A DNA stretch of 64,000 nt, from positions 124,001 to 188,000 of the forward strand of contig WTXG01000049.1 in the NCBI GenBank assembly GCA_022496185.1. The letters run 5' to 3'. The stretch is from Multifurca ochricompacta (taxonomy: Eukaryota; Basidiomycota; Agaricomycetes; Russulales; Russulaceae). The notes below the pieces were generated by a model that had not been told where the DNA came from, did no database searches, and saw nothing but the letters and a program-made list of their open reading frames with translations. Made by a program: the position numbers and the translations under genes. This document shows positions 34,515-49,382 of this stretch, one piece after another (position 1 is the first letter of the stretch; the number at the start of each line of letters is the position of its first letter).

Positions 34515-37500
34515 CCATATAAGTCGTCGTCAAACAACCGCATACTTGAAAGAAAAAAAAAAAAACAATCACTCGTACCTGAACGTCCTCGCCGCGCTAG
34601 GAGAAATTTCGATAGCATGCGTCGTCTTCATCCCACCACCTTCCAAACCCAAACTCAATGCGCCAGCACCAGCAAACAAATCGAGCGCCCTAAATTTCCG
34701 CTTCCGCGTCTCCTCATCGAAAGCCACGGCCTCCGCGATGCGCGCCTGAAGCGCATACGCACACGTCTGACATCCACTTCCTTCGTTCTCCCCCAGCGGC
34801 TCACGCTCGTCCCACGACGAAGGGGGGTACCGTCCCGCGACGAAACGGTAACGATAATAAAAGTAAACTGCACCGAGTCCGGTCCACAGATTCATGTCAA
34901 AGATGAGGTCATGATGCAGGACATAGCACTGCGCAATCACACTATCGAGCGGTACCTCCTCAATCTCATCCGTAAAGAACAAGTGACGCTTTAAAAATAG
35001 AAATGTAGTTGAGTCACTGTGTGAGTGAAAAAGAGGAGGGGGAGGGGGGCACACGTACTTCGTCTCTAAGTTCATTAGATGGCAACAAATCCGCGAGATC
35101 CGAAACACGTCCGAGAAATCGCGCCCTTATCCAAACCGGATCGCCCGAATATATACCGACGATCTGCACGACGCGTGCAGGACCACTCTTCACCGCCGCG
35201 GAGGCGGGGGCGGGGGCGGCGCGCACGAGCGCAAAATCGCCCGTATGAAACGTAGTCCCATGAATTGCGATGCCCGTGACGACCCGTCTCCCGGTCGACG
35301 TAAAATACGTCCATGTGCCTGTCTCTCCTCCTCCTCTTTGCAAGCGCAGGTGGTACAGTTGTGTGGCGGTCGTGCAGCACCTGTCACTCTCGAGTCGACG
35401 GGAGGCGACGGATTCGTGAACGATCCGTCTTTCTTATCGTACATAAACCTGAATTGTTTTTTTTTTTTTTTTAAAAAAAAAGGCCCGCAAACACCACATA
35501 TGGCCCACTCGCCTCGTCAACATCCAAAAAACAAAAAAAAACATGACTACTGCGAGATACATCATCAATTACTCACCGAAAGAAATATCCGTTGAAATCG
35601 TCTCGTACTGCAGCAGTGGAGGAGCCGGACATATCCACGACGGAGACAACGCCGCAGAGGGCCGTCAGGGGGAGTGTGTCGCACAGCGGGGTGAGAAATA
35701 ACTCTCTTGGGTCCGCTATCTCATCAAGAAATGTGTTCGGGGCGTAATCCAACCATTGTAGATGCACTCGCTCGTCTTCTCCATTGATATACACGACGCG
35801 ACCGAACCTGGGGTGTTTCCATGATCGATCGTCAATACACCGCGCGCGCACTATCAGAGAATTACCAGAAATAATCCGCTAGTCGCGCATCGAGAGGAGC
35901 GGCTTCAGGAATCGCAGGTAATGACACGGGTTCATGACCCTTCTTCGTATCATCCTCTCCAATAGGCACAAGCACAACGTTGCCGACCTAAATAGAAAAA
36001 AAAAAAAAAACAAGAGAATCACAAAAAAAAACAAAAACAAAAACAAAACAACCTCTTCATACGTCTCATGCTATCACATTCGCAACACGCCAAAAAATAA
36101 AAATAAAATAAAATAAAAATAAAATCGCACCTCAAAAATGACTTTAGGCAGGAATCCCCTAACGTGACACAACCCTACGCGTTGCATAAACGATCGGCGC
36201 GGATGCACGCGCCAGTTCACGGGGGCCTCTATAAACTGCGTGCCTTCAAGGCACAGCGCCATCCCAAGCGCACGAATCAAACTATCCCTCTCTTCCATAC
36301 TAGTGGACTTTCCAGCGCCTGCACCCACACCACCTCTCCGGCCATCCAGCGGCGGTAGTGGTGCAGGTGCAGAGGGTTTCCGACCGAGTACGACAAGTTG
36401 TTCGCGGAAAAGGCCCGTGGCAAGAGCGGCAATGCGAGGCGTAACATGGGTCGGACGTTGATTCTCAGGACGTAGAACGGCGATATCAGGATTCCCCATG
36501 ATACTTGCCGAATATGCGAGACGGGAAGGAGCGCCGCGACGCCACGCATATGATGTATGTGTAGATGTCCTTGGATGAGGGTGATACTGGTGTCGTTGTT
36601 CCTGTTGTTCCGATTGGAGACGCGATGGTGAGTCTAAGATAAACTGGAGGAGCGACGTATCGCGTAGTTTACGCGCTGTCTGTTCACCGAGCGTGTCAAG
36701 AGCCGTGAGTATCGTCGGAATCTAAAATAAAAACGGTGTTAATACTTGTGTGTGTGTGTGTGTATTGAGAAGGGGTGGGGGGTGAGGTGGAAGGTGGACA
36801 TTATTTTTGAAAAAAAGACAACGACACGAACGGACGAAAACGAAACGTACCGCCTCTTCCACATCGCGCGAATCCAAAACGCGACTCCCTCTGCTCGTCC
36901 CCATCGCTTTCGCTTCCGCCTCCGCAGCATCCACGACGACGACGACCATCTGAATCTCATTCAAAAACGCGTCGTAAGACGTATTCGGATCACGAATGAG
37001 CGCGGACACGAGCACCTGCGCGATCTTCTGGGCTCGAAAGAAGGGTGCGTAGAGCGTCGCGTATTCGCGCGCGGGTACGCCAAGGATATACCACGCCTCT
37101 GTTGTCTCGAGGTATATCGGACTAAAACCCCATGCCACACACACACATATATAATCAACCCCTTTATAGTGAGAAAGAGTAAGAGAGGGAGAGGGAGAGG
37201 GAGGGACGTACTCGTCGCTCTTGGTATAATCCAACGTATACCTCAACAACGCACCAAGTCTTAACCTAACCGATACCGCCTTAACCTCTCCCTCTCCCTC
37301 CTCTTGCTCTTGCTCCTGTTCGTCATCACCATCATCCTCTTGCCCAACATCCTCCTCATTATCAACAAACGGTGAAGCGGTACCAGCGCCTTCTGGGGCG
37401 CAACACTCAGCGATACCGTCCGAATCTGAATCTAAAGCGTGCAACGGGATGATTTCAAATTTTGTCAGAGCTCCTGCTCCTGCTTCTCCTGCTGTGGAAG

Positions 37501-38108
37501 GGCGCGTGAAGGAGACGGAGGAGGAGGAGCGCGCATCAAAGATGACCCAATCATGCAACATTCGCACGGGCTTCATTTCCTCCTTCATCTTCTTCTCATC
37601 ATCCACATCCATATAGGAACCTGCGACGGGAGCAGGAGAAGGAGCAGGAGCGTCTGTTTCACCGAGTAAAAACGCGATATCCGGTGCGGATTCAGGGAGT
37701 TCGTCTATGAGAGGGGTATAATATAAATGAGATGATGGAGATGATGCCTCTTCCTCTTCTTTCTTTTGCAATTGTATGATCCGACGACTACTATTGTTAC
37801 GCTTCACTGGCTATATATATACAAATAATTCGATAAGTTTCATAAAAACGTTTGTAAGAACTACTCACGGGAAAGTGCACATCCGGATAAGACGACTCCG
37901 ATAGATGGTCATACTTGCGTTTGCGTTTGAGATTACCGTTCAAAGATACATTATCACCACGACCAAGCATCGAATCATCTTCCTCATCTCCAAATTGTTC
38001 TTCATCTTGACTGACTTCATCCGGGAAACTCACTTCAAATGCAGTCGGTCTCCGTATGCGTGGCATGTTTGTTGGACGCCGGACCGGGCTGACTGGGGCC
38101 GGCGTCAC
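32322..38108 (-). CDS. DNMT1-type DNA (cytosine-5) methyltransferase
   Basis: This enzyme copies or sets 5-methylcytosine, which in fungi silences repeats. The ATG at 38108 (or 38066) opens an acidic N-terminus. An RFTS-like domain follows at about 37.6-36.9 kb (VRMLHDWVIFDARSSSS.., AWYILGVPAREYATLYAPFF). Two BAH domains lie at about 36.0-35.6 and 35.3-34.9 kb. The C5-methylase starts with FRALDLFAGAGALSLGLEGGG (motif I), then IIAGFP with C-Q from the next exon (motif IV), YCIFENVRGF (motif VI), RVRFFLFAARRGYP (motif VIII), RELARSQGFPDSF and IGNAVPWPVSAAIGREL (motif X), ending DAMVVE. A one-base deficit in an A run (34190-34193 on plus) breaks frame between motifs IV and VI. The cause is either sequence error or inactivation. 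About twenty exons; not all joins were checked. Confidence 0.85.
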
Positions 38109-38396
38109 TGGGTGTTAATTGATTATATAATCATAACCACCACAAATGCACACACACACACACACGCACATCCCACTTCTACCCAACAACCAACAACTCT
38201 ACTACTCTACCAACCGTCCACAAAAAAAATCGAAAAAAAAAGTGTTGGCCGTATCGCATGGGGCCATGGAGTGCCATCGTATAAACGTAACTTACATCAC
38301 ATTGCGCATTGCATACGTACAGGATATCCTTTGTTTCCCGATATAAGTCCTCTCTTGTCTTGTTAGTGAGCACGTTCGCGTGATTTTCGTGCGACA

Positions 38397-40419
<2,023 letters not shown>

Positions 40420-43022
40420 TTGGATAACACAGGACACACGATGACACTGTTGACTTTATCAACTGCCTTGTCTTGACTTGACTTGGGTTGGGTGGCTAGC
40501 GCTGGTGGGACAGAGCAGGAGGGTAGGAGTAGGAGTAGGAGTAGGAGTAGAAGTATAGGGGGAAGCAGCCATACAATTAGCCAGCCACTTTGTAGCCACT
40601 AGCCACTTGCCAAAGACGTCATATTTTAGATCTCACAATCATAATCAATCAACACCACACACTACTTACCACCTCACACAACATACTATACCAATACCTT
40701 CCCCACTTGACTCACCCAACCTCATCTACGACAGAATGAACGTATGCGATGCACCGCGAAAACACCGCCTGGCTAGGAGACCGCGCTATCCGCCTATCCT
40801 CCTCACAAAACTCTGGCATCATAGTCGAGCCAATCCACTCACCATCCGACTTTGAATCTGATGCATACTCTTAATCCATTTTGGCATTCAACGGCTTCGC
40901 CACAGGCTTGTACTGGGATCGCCTAATGATAGATCTATGCGAAAACTGGCACGTCTTTCAAGATCGCCTTTACCACCTGACCTTCTGTACTTTCTTCTCA
41001 TCTCTCATCCTCGCTAAACAGCTGCGGTGCCCTCATTCAAGTGATAGGGTAAGAAAAAGACACACGCTCTCATGGACAATATTTCCACAAGTAGATGAGG
41101 TCATTAAGAAAAATAAAAATAAAACAAAAAACAAAAAGCGATTGGGCTATGCTTACTCGAAATAAAATGGTTACCCAATGAAAATTCCTTTTTTTTTCTT
41201 TATACCACCACCCCCAACTTCGTCCTGCTTACTACTGGCAAACCGGCAACCTACATCTGCACGTTGAACTTGATTGGTTGTGGTTCTTCGTGACTAACGA
41301 CACTTCGGGGAAAAAATAAAAATTAAGATATACAAAAAGGTCGATACACGGAGACGGATGGATGGATGCAGGACTGGGTTCTTAGGCCGCTCTTTGGGGT
41401 AGGCAGGTAGGCGGGGCACGGCATCACACAGAGCGGAAGACAATTAGCGAAGCGTTGAGGGGGGAGGGGGGGGGGAAATCGGATTTCTAGGTATCCGTCC
41501 CCGCTCCCATGCATGTCGGTCCCCAACGCACCCACAACCCTACACTTTTCAGAATGATTTTTATTTTTATTCTTATTCTTATTCCGTTTTGTTTTGTTTT
41601 GGGTGGGTGAGGTCGCACAATGCATACAACACACTCAAAAAATCTTGTCAAGCTCTCACACAGAGGGGAGGAGTGCTTGCCGTTTTCTCAACAAGCTAAG
41701 CAAATTTTTTAATTCGTTTCGTCAACGGGCGTCTCGGCGGCGTCTCGGCCCGTTCATCAACTCGCTTATCGATTCGTCGACCCGTCAACCCGTCAAACCC
41801 GTCTCGAGATCTGGTCGCGTTGTGGCGCGCGCGTAAGTTAGCTTGTTTCCCCCCCTCCGCTCCTTCTTCGTTCACTACTATCCGGAGTTTGTGTCAGGTC
41901 TACCAGCAAAAGGATACCAAGACCTACTACCTACTCAACCGCTCGGCCTACCCAGCCACCCCGATATTACCAAGTATGTATGTTGTACGTTGTATGTGCC
42001 ATAACCACACCCGCCCGTACATGTACACGTACATGTGGCTCACTCCCATTCACTATATATCCAATAAGTGGTCGTAGAACGGAAACAGAATACGGCCGTG
42101 ATGATTCCTGTTTCCGAGTAGACGGCGGCTGGCGGGTTCTAAAGATCTCTCACTGCTCGCTGCTAAGATGAAGTCGTCCCTGCCCCCCGGGCCTTCACAC
42201 CACTACTATCAACCTGCTAGTCCCCGCCCTTCCGCGTTCGTCAGGACTTGGGTAGTGGCAGAAGTCTAGGTGAATTCGCAGAGGTGGAAAATGCGCGTTT
42301 TTGATCCGAGCCGCTCATCATCTTCACTTTCACACACACCTCACAACTTTCACTTATCCTTTATTTCCCCCCCCCCCCCTCCAAAAAAAACAAAGGATCT
42401 CTGAAATAGAGCCCGATTTATTTTTATTTTTACATAGAACCACAAAACGTGGATGGACGGAGGTGGTGGAAGCGCACCAGGTCACCCCTTCTTTGTATAC
42501 AAAGCCGCCAAATACCGGTTGTGCAGAGAGAGAGAGGGTCACCGGTCACCACCCGCACCCTCCTCCCCCCCCTCCCTTCCTCCCTCTATCAGGGAGGAGG
42601 GTTCATCGATCCGTTATTTCTATTTATCTATCTCCATTTATCCCCCGAAATGCTCCAGGCCACGCTTTCAGGCTTGGCAGGGGACTCGCACGTGCGCCTT
42701 CTAGAGTGGGATGGAGATGAGATAGACCGGCTGCCCCCCCTTCCCCCCCTTGTTGAAGTTATTGAAATCGCCATGTTGAGAAGCGAAGCGAGAGCATTTA
42801 TCATATGTACACGCTTTAATTATTATTATCGTTATTATTTTCTTTTACCAATCGAGCTTATCATCATTCACTCACACGCTCAGAGTAGGTGGTAGATGGG
42901 GTGATGTGTACATGTACATATGATGTACACAAAGAGTTTCAGATTTAACAGCCGGCTGTATTTACTGGGTAACTTTTCACAAAGCATTGGCACGCGCGTA
43001 TTTGACTTGTACGCAGTTCCAA
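40420..43022. other. Gene-poor region with hexamer repeat
   Basis: No gene recognised. A TAGGAG-type hexamer is repeated about five times at 40521-40555. A GTCAACCCGTC-like degenerate tandem lies at about 41720-41805. The open frames are low in complexity. Confidence 0.4.
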
Positions 43023-43038
43023 CCCTCGAAAACATATT

Positions 43039-43085
43039 GGGCACGGCTCTGAAGCGCGAATAAAATCGATTCCGAGAAAAAAAAG
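43039..43085 (+). mobile_element. 47-bp micro-insertion: LINE 3' tail with perfect 16-bp TSD
   Basis: The insert begins GGGCACGGCTCTGAAGCGCG, continues AATAAAATCGATTC and ends with A. It aligns with the tail of the 62.4 kb LINE copy (GGGCACTGTCCCGCAAGCGC, AATAGAATTGATTC). It is flanked by a perfect 16-bp duplication, CCCTCGAAAACATATT at 43023-43038 and 43086-43101. It is the clearest case in the window of a LINE insertion cut down to its 3' tail. Confidence 0.9.
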
Positions 43086-43101
43086 CCCTCGAAAACATAT
43101 T

Positions 43102-45635
43102 TCTTGAGGGCATAGAACGGAGAACAACGCAGAGTTTACAAGTAAACCATAATCAAAATAACGCTGGCTAACTAATTGATTTGACCAATTAATTAACTAG
43201 CTAACTAGCTAACTAACTGACCAAAAGACTAACTAACTAACTGGCTGGCTGGTTAGTGTTTTGTAGGTTAGCTTCGTTCGGATCGGATGGTGGAATCACC
43301 ACTGGTTCATATAAATAAATAACTGAAACAATCAAGTTGGAATTGCATTACTCAGGCTCGAGCCTGCACGTCCGCCCGCCGTCGACTAACGGTGCAGGGG
43401 TGGCACGATAGCAAGATCCAAGGCAAGATTGGATCCTTTTTTCTTTTTTTATGTTACATTTTAATCGGTCTGGTTATGGTGGTGGTAGTAGTAGTTAGTT
43501 AGGTTAGTTAGTTATGGTTGTGTGGTTATGGCGGCGGCGGCGGAGACATCAAGTTTGGACCGACGGACGAGAACTTCCGTCATATCATCCATGGCTCGAT
43601 CGCGTCACCTCTCGCTTCGCTTCAAATTTGGTTTGTCAAATTAAAAAAAAAAAACCCCCGTGTATGTAGGATCTGTGGATCTCTCTTTTTTTTTTCTTCA
43701 TGGATGGATTGAGGAAGTGGAAGAGGAAGAGGAGGGAGGGAATAACCATTTTCCCGTAAGATGATGGGATGCCCACCCGGCGCGCGCACCCTTTCTCCGA
43801 AACGACAATGAGGCGACGCAAGAAGAAAAGACTTGCGCCCCGTATCAGGGTTTACCAGGAACAGGAGGGGAGGGAGGCCCCTCATCACTATTAATGGTGA
43901 CATAATAATCGGCGGGGTTTTGTAATTACAACTGGGATCGGGTCAGCCAACCCCCAACCCAACCCCGAGTGGACAATGCTCACATAGTATAGGCTCAGCT
44001 GAGGAGCGAGCAAGCGAACATCGCGCGCCATCCAAAAAGCATCCCACCAAACCCAGACAGACAGTCGAACGTCTGTGTGCGGTAATTTAGCGGCCCCCCC
44101 CCATTTTCGTTACAGGGAGAAAGAAGTACGTGTGCGCGTGGAGTCGGTTTAATCCCACGTCAATTCTTTTTTTTAACCGGTGATCATAAATTTATTTTAG
44201 TAGTGAAGGGGGGGGTGTAGGGGGGTGTTCCAGGCTTAAGCTGCTGCTACCTAATTGTTATCTTATCTGGCCTGAGAGTGATTGAGAAAGGAAACATTCC
44301 TCCTAGGCACACTTTGAAAATCACCGGGCTTATCATCACCGGTAACCCTTACCTCCGCCATCTTCGCAAATTAAAATGTGTGATACACGAAATTCTCTTT
44401 TTTTTTTTTTGATGTTGCTTTTAGGAGTTATGGTGCGTGGCCCACAGTGCCACGGTGATGTGAGTGGAGGGGTGCGCTCGCAACATCTTTCCCGCCAGCC
44501 CATCATCATGAAAGCACCCTTAAACAATTCTTTCACCACCCCATACGCAGTTTTTTTGATGTTGAGACCTAGACCGGTGGTTCCAACTCAACGTTGGAAA
44601 TGTGAATGTTTGAAATGGGGGTCACCGTGAAGTGAATGAATGTACTGACATGAACATGACGCAAACGTTGTGCCAACGCCGAATCGAATATCTGACTAAT
44701 TTGACCCTTTTCGTATTTTATTTGGTATTTGTTTTTTTTTTAATTTTCATTTTAATTTTAATTTTAATTTTCATATTTTTCGCTCGCTTTCACGGAATTT
44801 ACCGATCCGATCCGAATTTAAGTGCCTCGCTCGCCTTTATTTGGAAACGGGTGACAGTTTAATTCTATTCTATTCTACTTGACTGACCAAACACCAAACA
44901 CCAACTCAACTGCATTGACCTGACTTGATTTGATGTGATGTAATGAGCCCCATGGGCCACACAGCGCTTATAGCATATCAAGCCGTTTCCGGATCATCTA
45001 TGTCTCGACCTTTACGATTAAATCAATCACAATGTTGTACGACGATGCCGTATATCACTGTCTGTCTATACACCGTCTGACCCCGGTCTCTCAGTCTATC
45101 CCCAATTCCATTCGAATCATTCAAAAGAAATTTCCTCGAGAACAATCAAGAAACGAAACTAAAGGGGTGAGAATGGGGGACGGACCCCATTGATTAGAAT
45201 CCGCGCGTCGAGTCCGCGCTCACCCAGCCTTTCTTTTTACGCGCGACAGATACTCAAAACGCATCTCTCTTCGTATTCTCCGTTCCGCAAGGTGAGACAA
45301 CCCCCGAGGGAGAGGGGGGACTATTATTACGTTTACATAAAAAAAAACGGAAATGCACCGCCAAGTGTAGAACATCACACCTGTACAAAACAAGCCATAT
45401 GAACCACGGAAATGGGTCATTACAGGAGGCGCCGTCACCAGCCAGCCGCATCCATCATGGCATGACTCCTCACCCCACCCTTTTTCCATCCCTCATATTT
45501 TACCATGGAGTGAAGAGGAGGGTTAGATGGGTCCTTGCTTCCTCCAATTTGAACCTGAACCCGGCCTTCATCCTTTTAACAAAAAATCTAGCTCTATCTT
45601 TTTTCATTCTTCTTCATTCTTTCGCTCTTGTCGCG
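43102..45635. other. Gene-poor region with CTAA repeats
   Basis: CTAA/GCTAA-type tetranucleotide repeats lie at 43165-43262. T-rich and poly-A runs follow. TTTTAA tandem sequence lies at about 44735-44775. No convincing gene was found on either strand. Confidence 0.4.
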
Positions 45636-46526
45636 ATGATGTCCTCCTCGGAACCATCAACTCAGGTATTTACATCTCTCTGTGTTTCTCCAGTCGCGTT
45701 TTGCGTTTGCATCAGCGCGCGCCTTTGTTGTTGCCGATCCCGAGATCGGCGTTGTGCTTTTTTTGTCATCAAAACAGGGTGTTTTATTATTATTATTATT
45801 ATTCACCCATTATTACAGAGGCACAGAAATGGTTTGTTGGACGGAATCATCGACCGTCGTGTCTTTCAGGGAATCATCGACCTTAACGACGCGGATTCGA
45901 CCGATTTCTCTACGCAGATGGTTAAAACCTACTTGGCTGTAGCCAATTCGACGCTGATTGATATGGATCGAGCCGTGTGCGTAAATCTCCACCTCCCCTC
46001 ACTTTTGCACCTCCCTCCCCCCCTCCCCCCCCGGGACTATGTCGACTCCGACCCCGAGTATTTCCAGATTGCTTGCGGTTTCCTCCGTTGACCCCCTCCC
46101 ACACACACACCTTTTTTTCTTTGCTTTCCTCCTTTACATTCTTACGATGTCTATAGAGCGAACAAAGATATACCTGAATTGACCATCTTAGTCGAGTCGC
46201 TACAGAACACTTCTGCCGCCATGGGTGTTGCGGAGGTAGAACAATCCTGTATCCACCTTCAGGATGCCGTACGCGCGTGGGCCGAGTCCAAGGTTGCCGC
46301 CGCAGGGTCGCCACTGTTGTCCACCATAGACGACATAATTGCAGCACACGGGCAGTTGAAGGATGGGTTTGCAATAGCCAAGTCTTGGCTGACAAGATAC
46401 GCACAGACGGGGAATGTTCCGGATGACGATTGGGCGGCCAGGGCGGTAGCACACGGCGGCGGAGTGGCGATAAGAGGAAGCGCACTCACTGGACGAGAGG
46501 CTAATGAAGGCCGTACGAGTAGTTAA
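45636..46526 (+). CDS. HPt-domain protein, YPD1-like, phospho-His missing
   Basis: HPt proteins pass a phosphate from hybrid histidine kinases to response regulators (Ypd1 to Ssk1, then the Hog1 cascade). A model with exons 45636-45665, 45819-45976 and 46157-46526 gives 185 residues in frame; the first exon is the least certain. Residues after LLDGIIDRRVFQGIIDLND match the start of Ypd1-type domains, as do TDFSTQMVKTYLAVANSTLIDMDRA. The helix that should read H-x-L-K-G-(S/T)-(S/A)-A reads VESLQNTSAAMGV instead. Glu stands where the phosphorylated His belongs and the following Lys-Gly is Gln-Asn. The frame and both splice sites around it are clean. It is a degenerate HPt homologue, probably unable to carry phosphate. 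Confidence 0.72.
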
Positions 46527-46816
46527 ATTAATCTGTACTCGCTGGTGACCATTAATTGGATTGTTGATACCCCCCTCTCGCCACTCTTGGGTTTTACACT
46601 GCGTTAATGTCGTTTTTTTTTCTTTTTTTTTCTCCCATTGTATCATCGTGGATGGTAGCCCGTAGCCTTTTCGCACGGGTGCACGGGTATTGCTGACTGA
46701 CGCGCTTGGTCGACTTGTATGTGTAAGCTAAACTAAGCCAAGCCCGAGGAATAAGTCACCCAACACCCAACTATCACCACTTTACATACTATCTTTCTCT
46801 TTCTCGTTCTCCCAAA

Positions 46817-48189
46817 ATGACATTCCTTAAGTTCGCCACCCGCACTCTACGTTCGGTGCCAGCGCGCCATTTCTCTACCGCAGCACCCGGTAATAACGGT
46901 GGCGGACCTACCAAACTGTCTAAAAACAACAACAACCTCCCGTTCTTCCTGGGCGGCGCGGGGCTCGCAGGGCTCGCGACCTATATATACCTTGGTGGTT
47001 CACCCGCGCCGTTCTCTACCAGCGCCGGGACAGCGGGATCAGTAGGAACCCCTTCGAAACCCAAGTACGAGAAATCAGCTTTAGATTCGGAACGTTTCCT
47101 TGATTTGAAGCTCAAGGCCGTTGAGCCTTATAATCACAATACCTCCCGTTTCATATTTGAGCTTCCAAACGGGACGGGCGCCGCTCTCTCTCCTGTCACC
47201 TCTCTCGTCGTCGTTCGCGCTTCCGAGGGTGCTGGTGGTGCTAGTGACGCGCCAGTGGACAAGAAGGGGAACCTGGCCGTACGGGCTTATACGCCCATTT
47301 CAAGTCCGGAACATGAGGGAGAGTTGGTGTTGTTGATTAAGAAATATGAGAATGGGGTGATTAGTAAATACGTGCATGAGCGACTCAAGCCTGGCGATAC
47401 GTTAGCCATCAAGGGACCCATACCCAAGTTCCCGTACAAAGGTGAGTGTGTCCTCCCCCTCCCCCTCCCTCCCCGTCTTTCTCTCCTTTCCAGGGACCCC
47501 CCCCCCCTTTTTTTTTAATAAATAAACTCACAAACCCTTCTCTTCTCTTCCCCTCCCTTCACCCCACCTTTTTTTTTTTTTTTGGCACAGCGAACGAATT
47601 CGAGCACGTCGCGCTCATAGGTGGCGGTTCAGGCATCACGCCCTTGTATCAATTACTATCCCACGCACTGAAGGACCCCACGAACCAGACGCGCTTCACG
47701 CTCCTGTACGCCAATGTATCCGAAGCGGACATTCTCCTCCGCGATGAATTGAGTGTTCTCGAGCGTGAACACCCAGATAGGCTTCGGGTCGTTCATACGC
47801 TTGATCAACCGTCGTCGTCGACAGGTTGGACGGGTGCAGTTGGGTATGTCAGTCGTGAGCTCGTGAAGACGCACGTACCACCCGCCGATCTTGGTGATAA
47901 GATCAAAGTACTCGTATGCGGTGCGTTTCTCGATTCTCGTCTTTTATTACCTTCACCTTTCACCTTCACCCGCGCACATGGTGTTTTTTTTTTTTTTCCC
48001 TCGCTTTTCGTTCGTTTCGGGTTTGTATATTTAACTGTACTGACTTGTGACGGTCCTGGGGTGATTCAAATAGGTCCACCGGGACAGGTTAACGCTGTTG
48101 CGGGGAAGAAGGACGGTCCGAAGCAAGGTCAGATCGGTGGGATTTTAAAGGAACTTGGGTATACCGAGGATCAAGTATTTAAATTCTAG
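46817..48189 (+). CDS. MCR1: NADH-cytochrome b5 reductase 2, mitochondrial
   Basis: A flavoenzyme that passes electrons from NADH to cytochrome b5 or other acceptors at the mitochondrial outer membrane and intermembrane space. Exons 46817-47441, 47591-47920 and 48074-48189 join in frame to 356 residues. An Arg/Ser-rich presequence (MTFLKFATRTLRSVPARHFS) precedes one membrane helix (FFLGGAGLAGLATYIYLGG). The FAD site is RAYTPISSP. The NADH-binding part shows ALIGGGSGITPLYQLL and VLVCGPPGQVNAV. The C-terminus is the usual VFKF. All key motifs are present, and no breaks were seen. Both introns hold pyrimidine-rich tracts. Confidence 0.93.
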
Positions 48190-49321
48190 AGTGCCTGGAC
48201 AAGCAATTACTCCTCCCCCTCCCCCTTTTCATCACCCTCACTCACTCACTCACACACACACAAGAGTAACTCCCTTTTGGCATAAATTACTTACAATAGA
48301 GAGAGAGAGAGGAAAGAGAACGAAATAAAAGAGAATAATAACACACGCCTCATCCTTAAGAAAGAGCGAATGTTTCTGGTCTGGTGGTCGTGGAATTGCC
48401 ACCCACTTTTGATGCCATTTACTTATTGTTTTTGTTCGGTTCTGGTGGTATTTGTATTTGTGATGGTTTTTACCACCCCGCTCTTTAAAACAAATTTGAT
48501 TGCGGGCACATGCGGACTGGAAGGCCCTGGCGTAAATAGTGGGAGGAGGGGGAGGAGGCGTTTTGTTTTGCTAGTGACAGTGGTCCCTTTGAATCGTCTC
48601 GCCAATCTTTTTTTCCCCTCTCCCCCCCCTTTTGCCTGTTGCTTTATCACCGCCATTGACGCACTATATGTGTGTGTATACACAGCTAGAGAGATGAAAA
48701 TCGAACCAAGACAAAAGATAGTACAAATAAGCCAGACCAAATGCAAAAAAAAAAAAAAAAAGAGAAGACCGTTTCATAATGTAGAGAAGGGAGAAAGATG
48801 AGAGAAAGAAAAAGAAAAGGAAAGGGGGAAGAAAGAAAAAAGTAGAAGAGTTATAAACAACAACTAACGTCTAGTTGCCTAGTTTCTTCGCGATTTCTAA
48901 AGTTCCTGGGGGGGGGATTTTGGTTTTGTGGTTTTGCCTTTAGCCCTGTCGACTCTCCGCATTGCCCTTCAACGAATAACTCCCGGACCGGAAAAAAACA
49001 GTTTGCTTTGGATTATCACAGCGAATGGTCTCCCTAATATATCCTCTCCTCTCTCTCTGTCCTTGGGCAAAACGCTCTTAGTCGTCGTGCTTGACTCCCC
49101 TTTGGTGGAGTTCGTGTGGCTTCTCTATGCGCGTATGGTCGGTATCGGCATGTTCTTCTTGTGCTGCTTTTGAGCGAGTCGGGGGCGCCAAAGTTAGGGT
49201 TATATCAGAATACCGCTTGAAAACGTCCTGTGTGCCGCCGAACCTGGCTCGGGGGGGGACTGTACGGTCTTAGGGATCATGGAGAGTTCAACGGGAGAGG
49301 ATTCCGCGAGAGAAGGAGGCG

Positions 49322-49382
49322 GAGTGAGAGAGAGGAGAGTGAGAGTAAGGAGAGCGAGAGTAAGGAGAGTGAGAGTAAGAGG
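49322..49382 (+). repeat. 18-base purine-rich minisatellite
   Basis: About three imperfect units of GAGAGTGAGAGTAAGGA, one with C for T, in a wholly purine-rich strand. Confidence 0.7.

Noticed and set aside
43165..43262. CTAA-type repeats as a telomeric remnant
   Set aside because: The unit is CTAA/GCTAA, not CCCTAA, and imperfect. Simple microsatellite.
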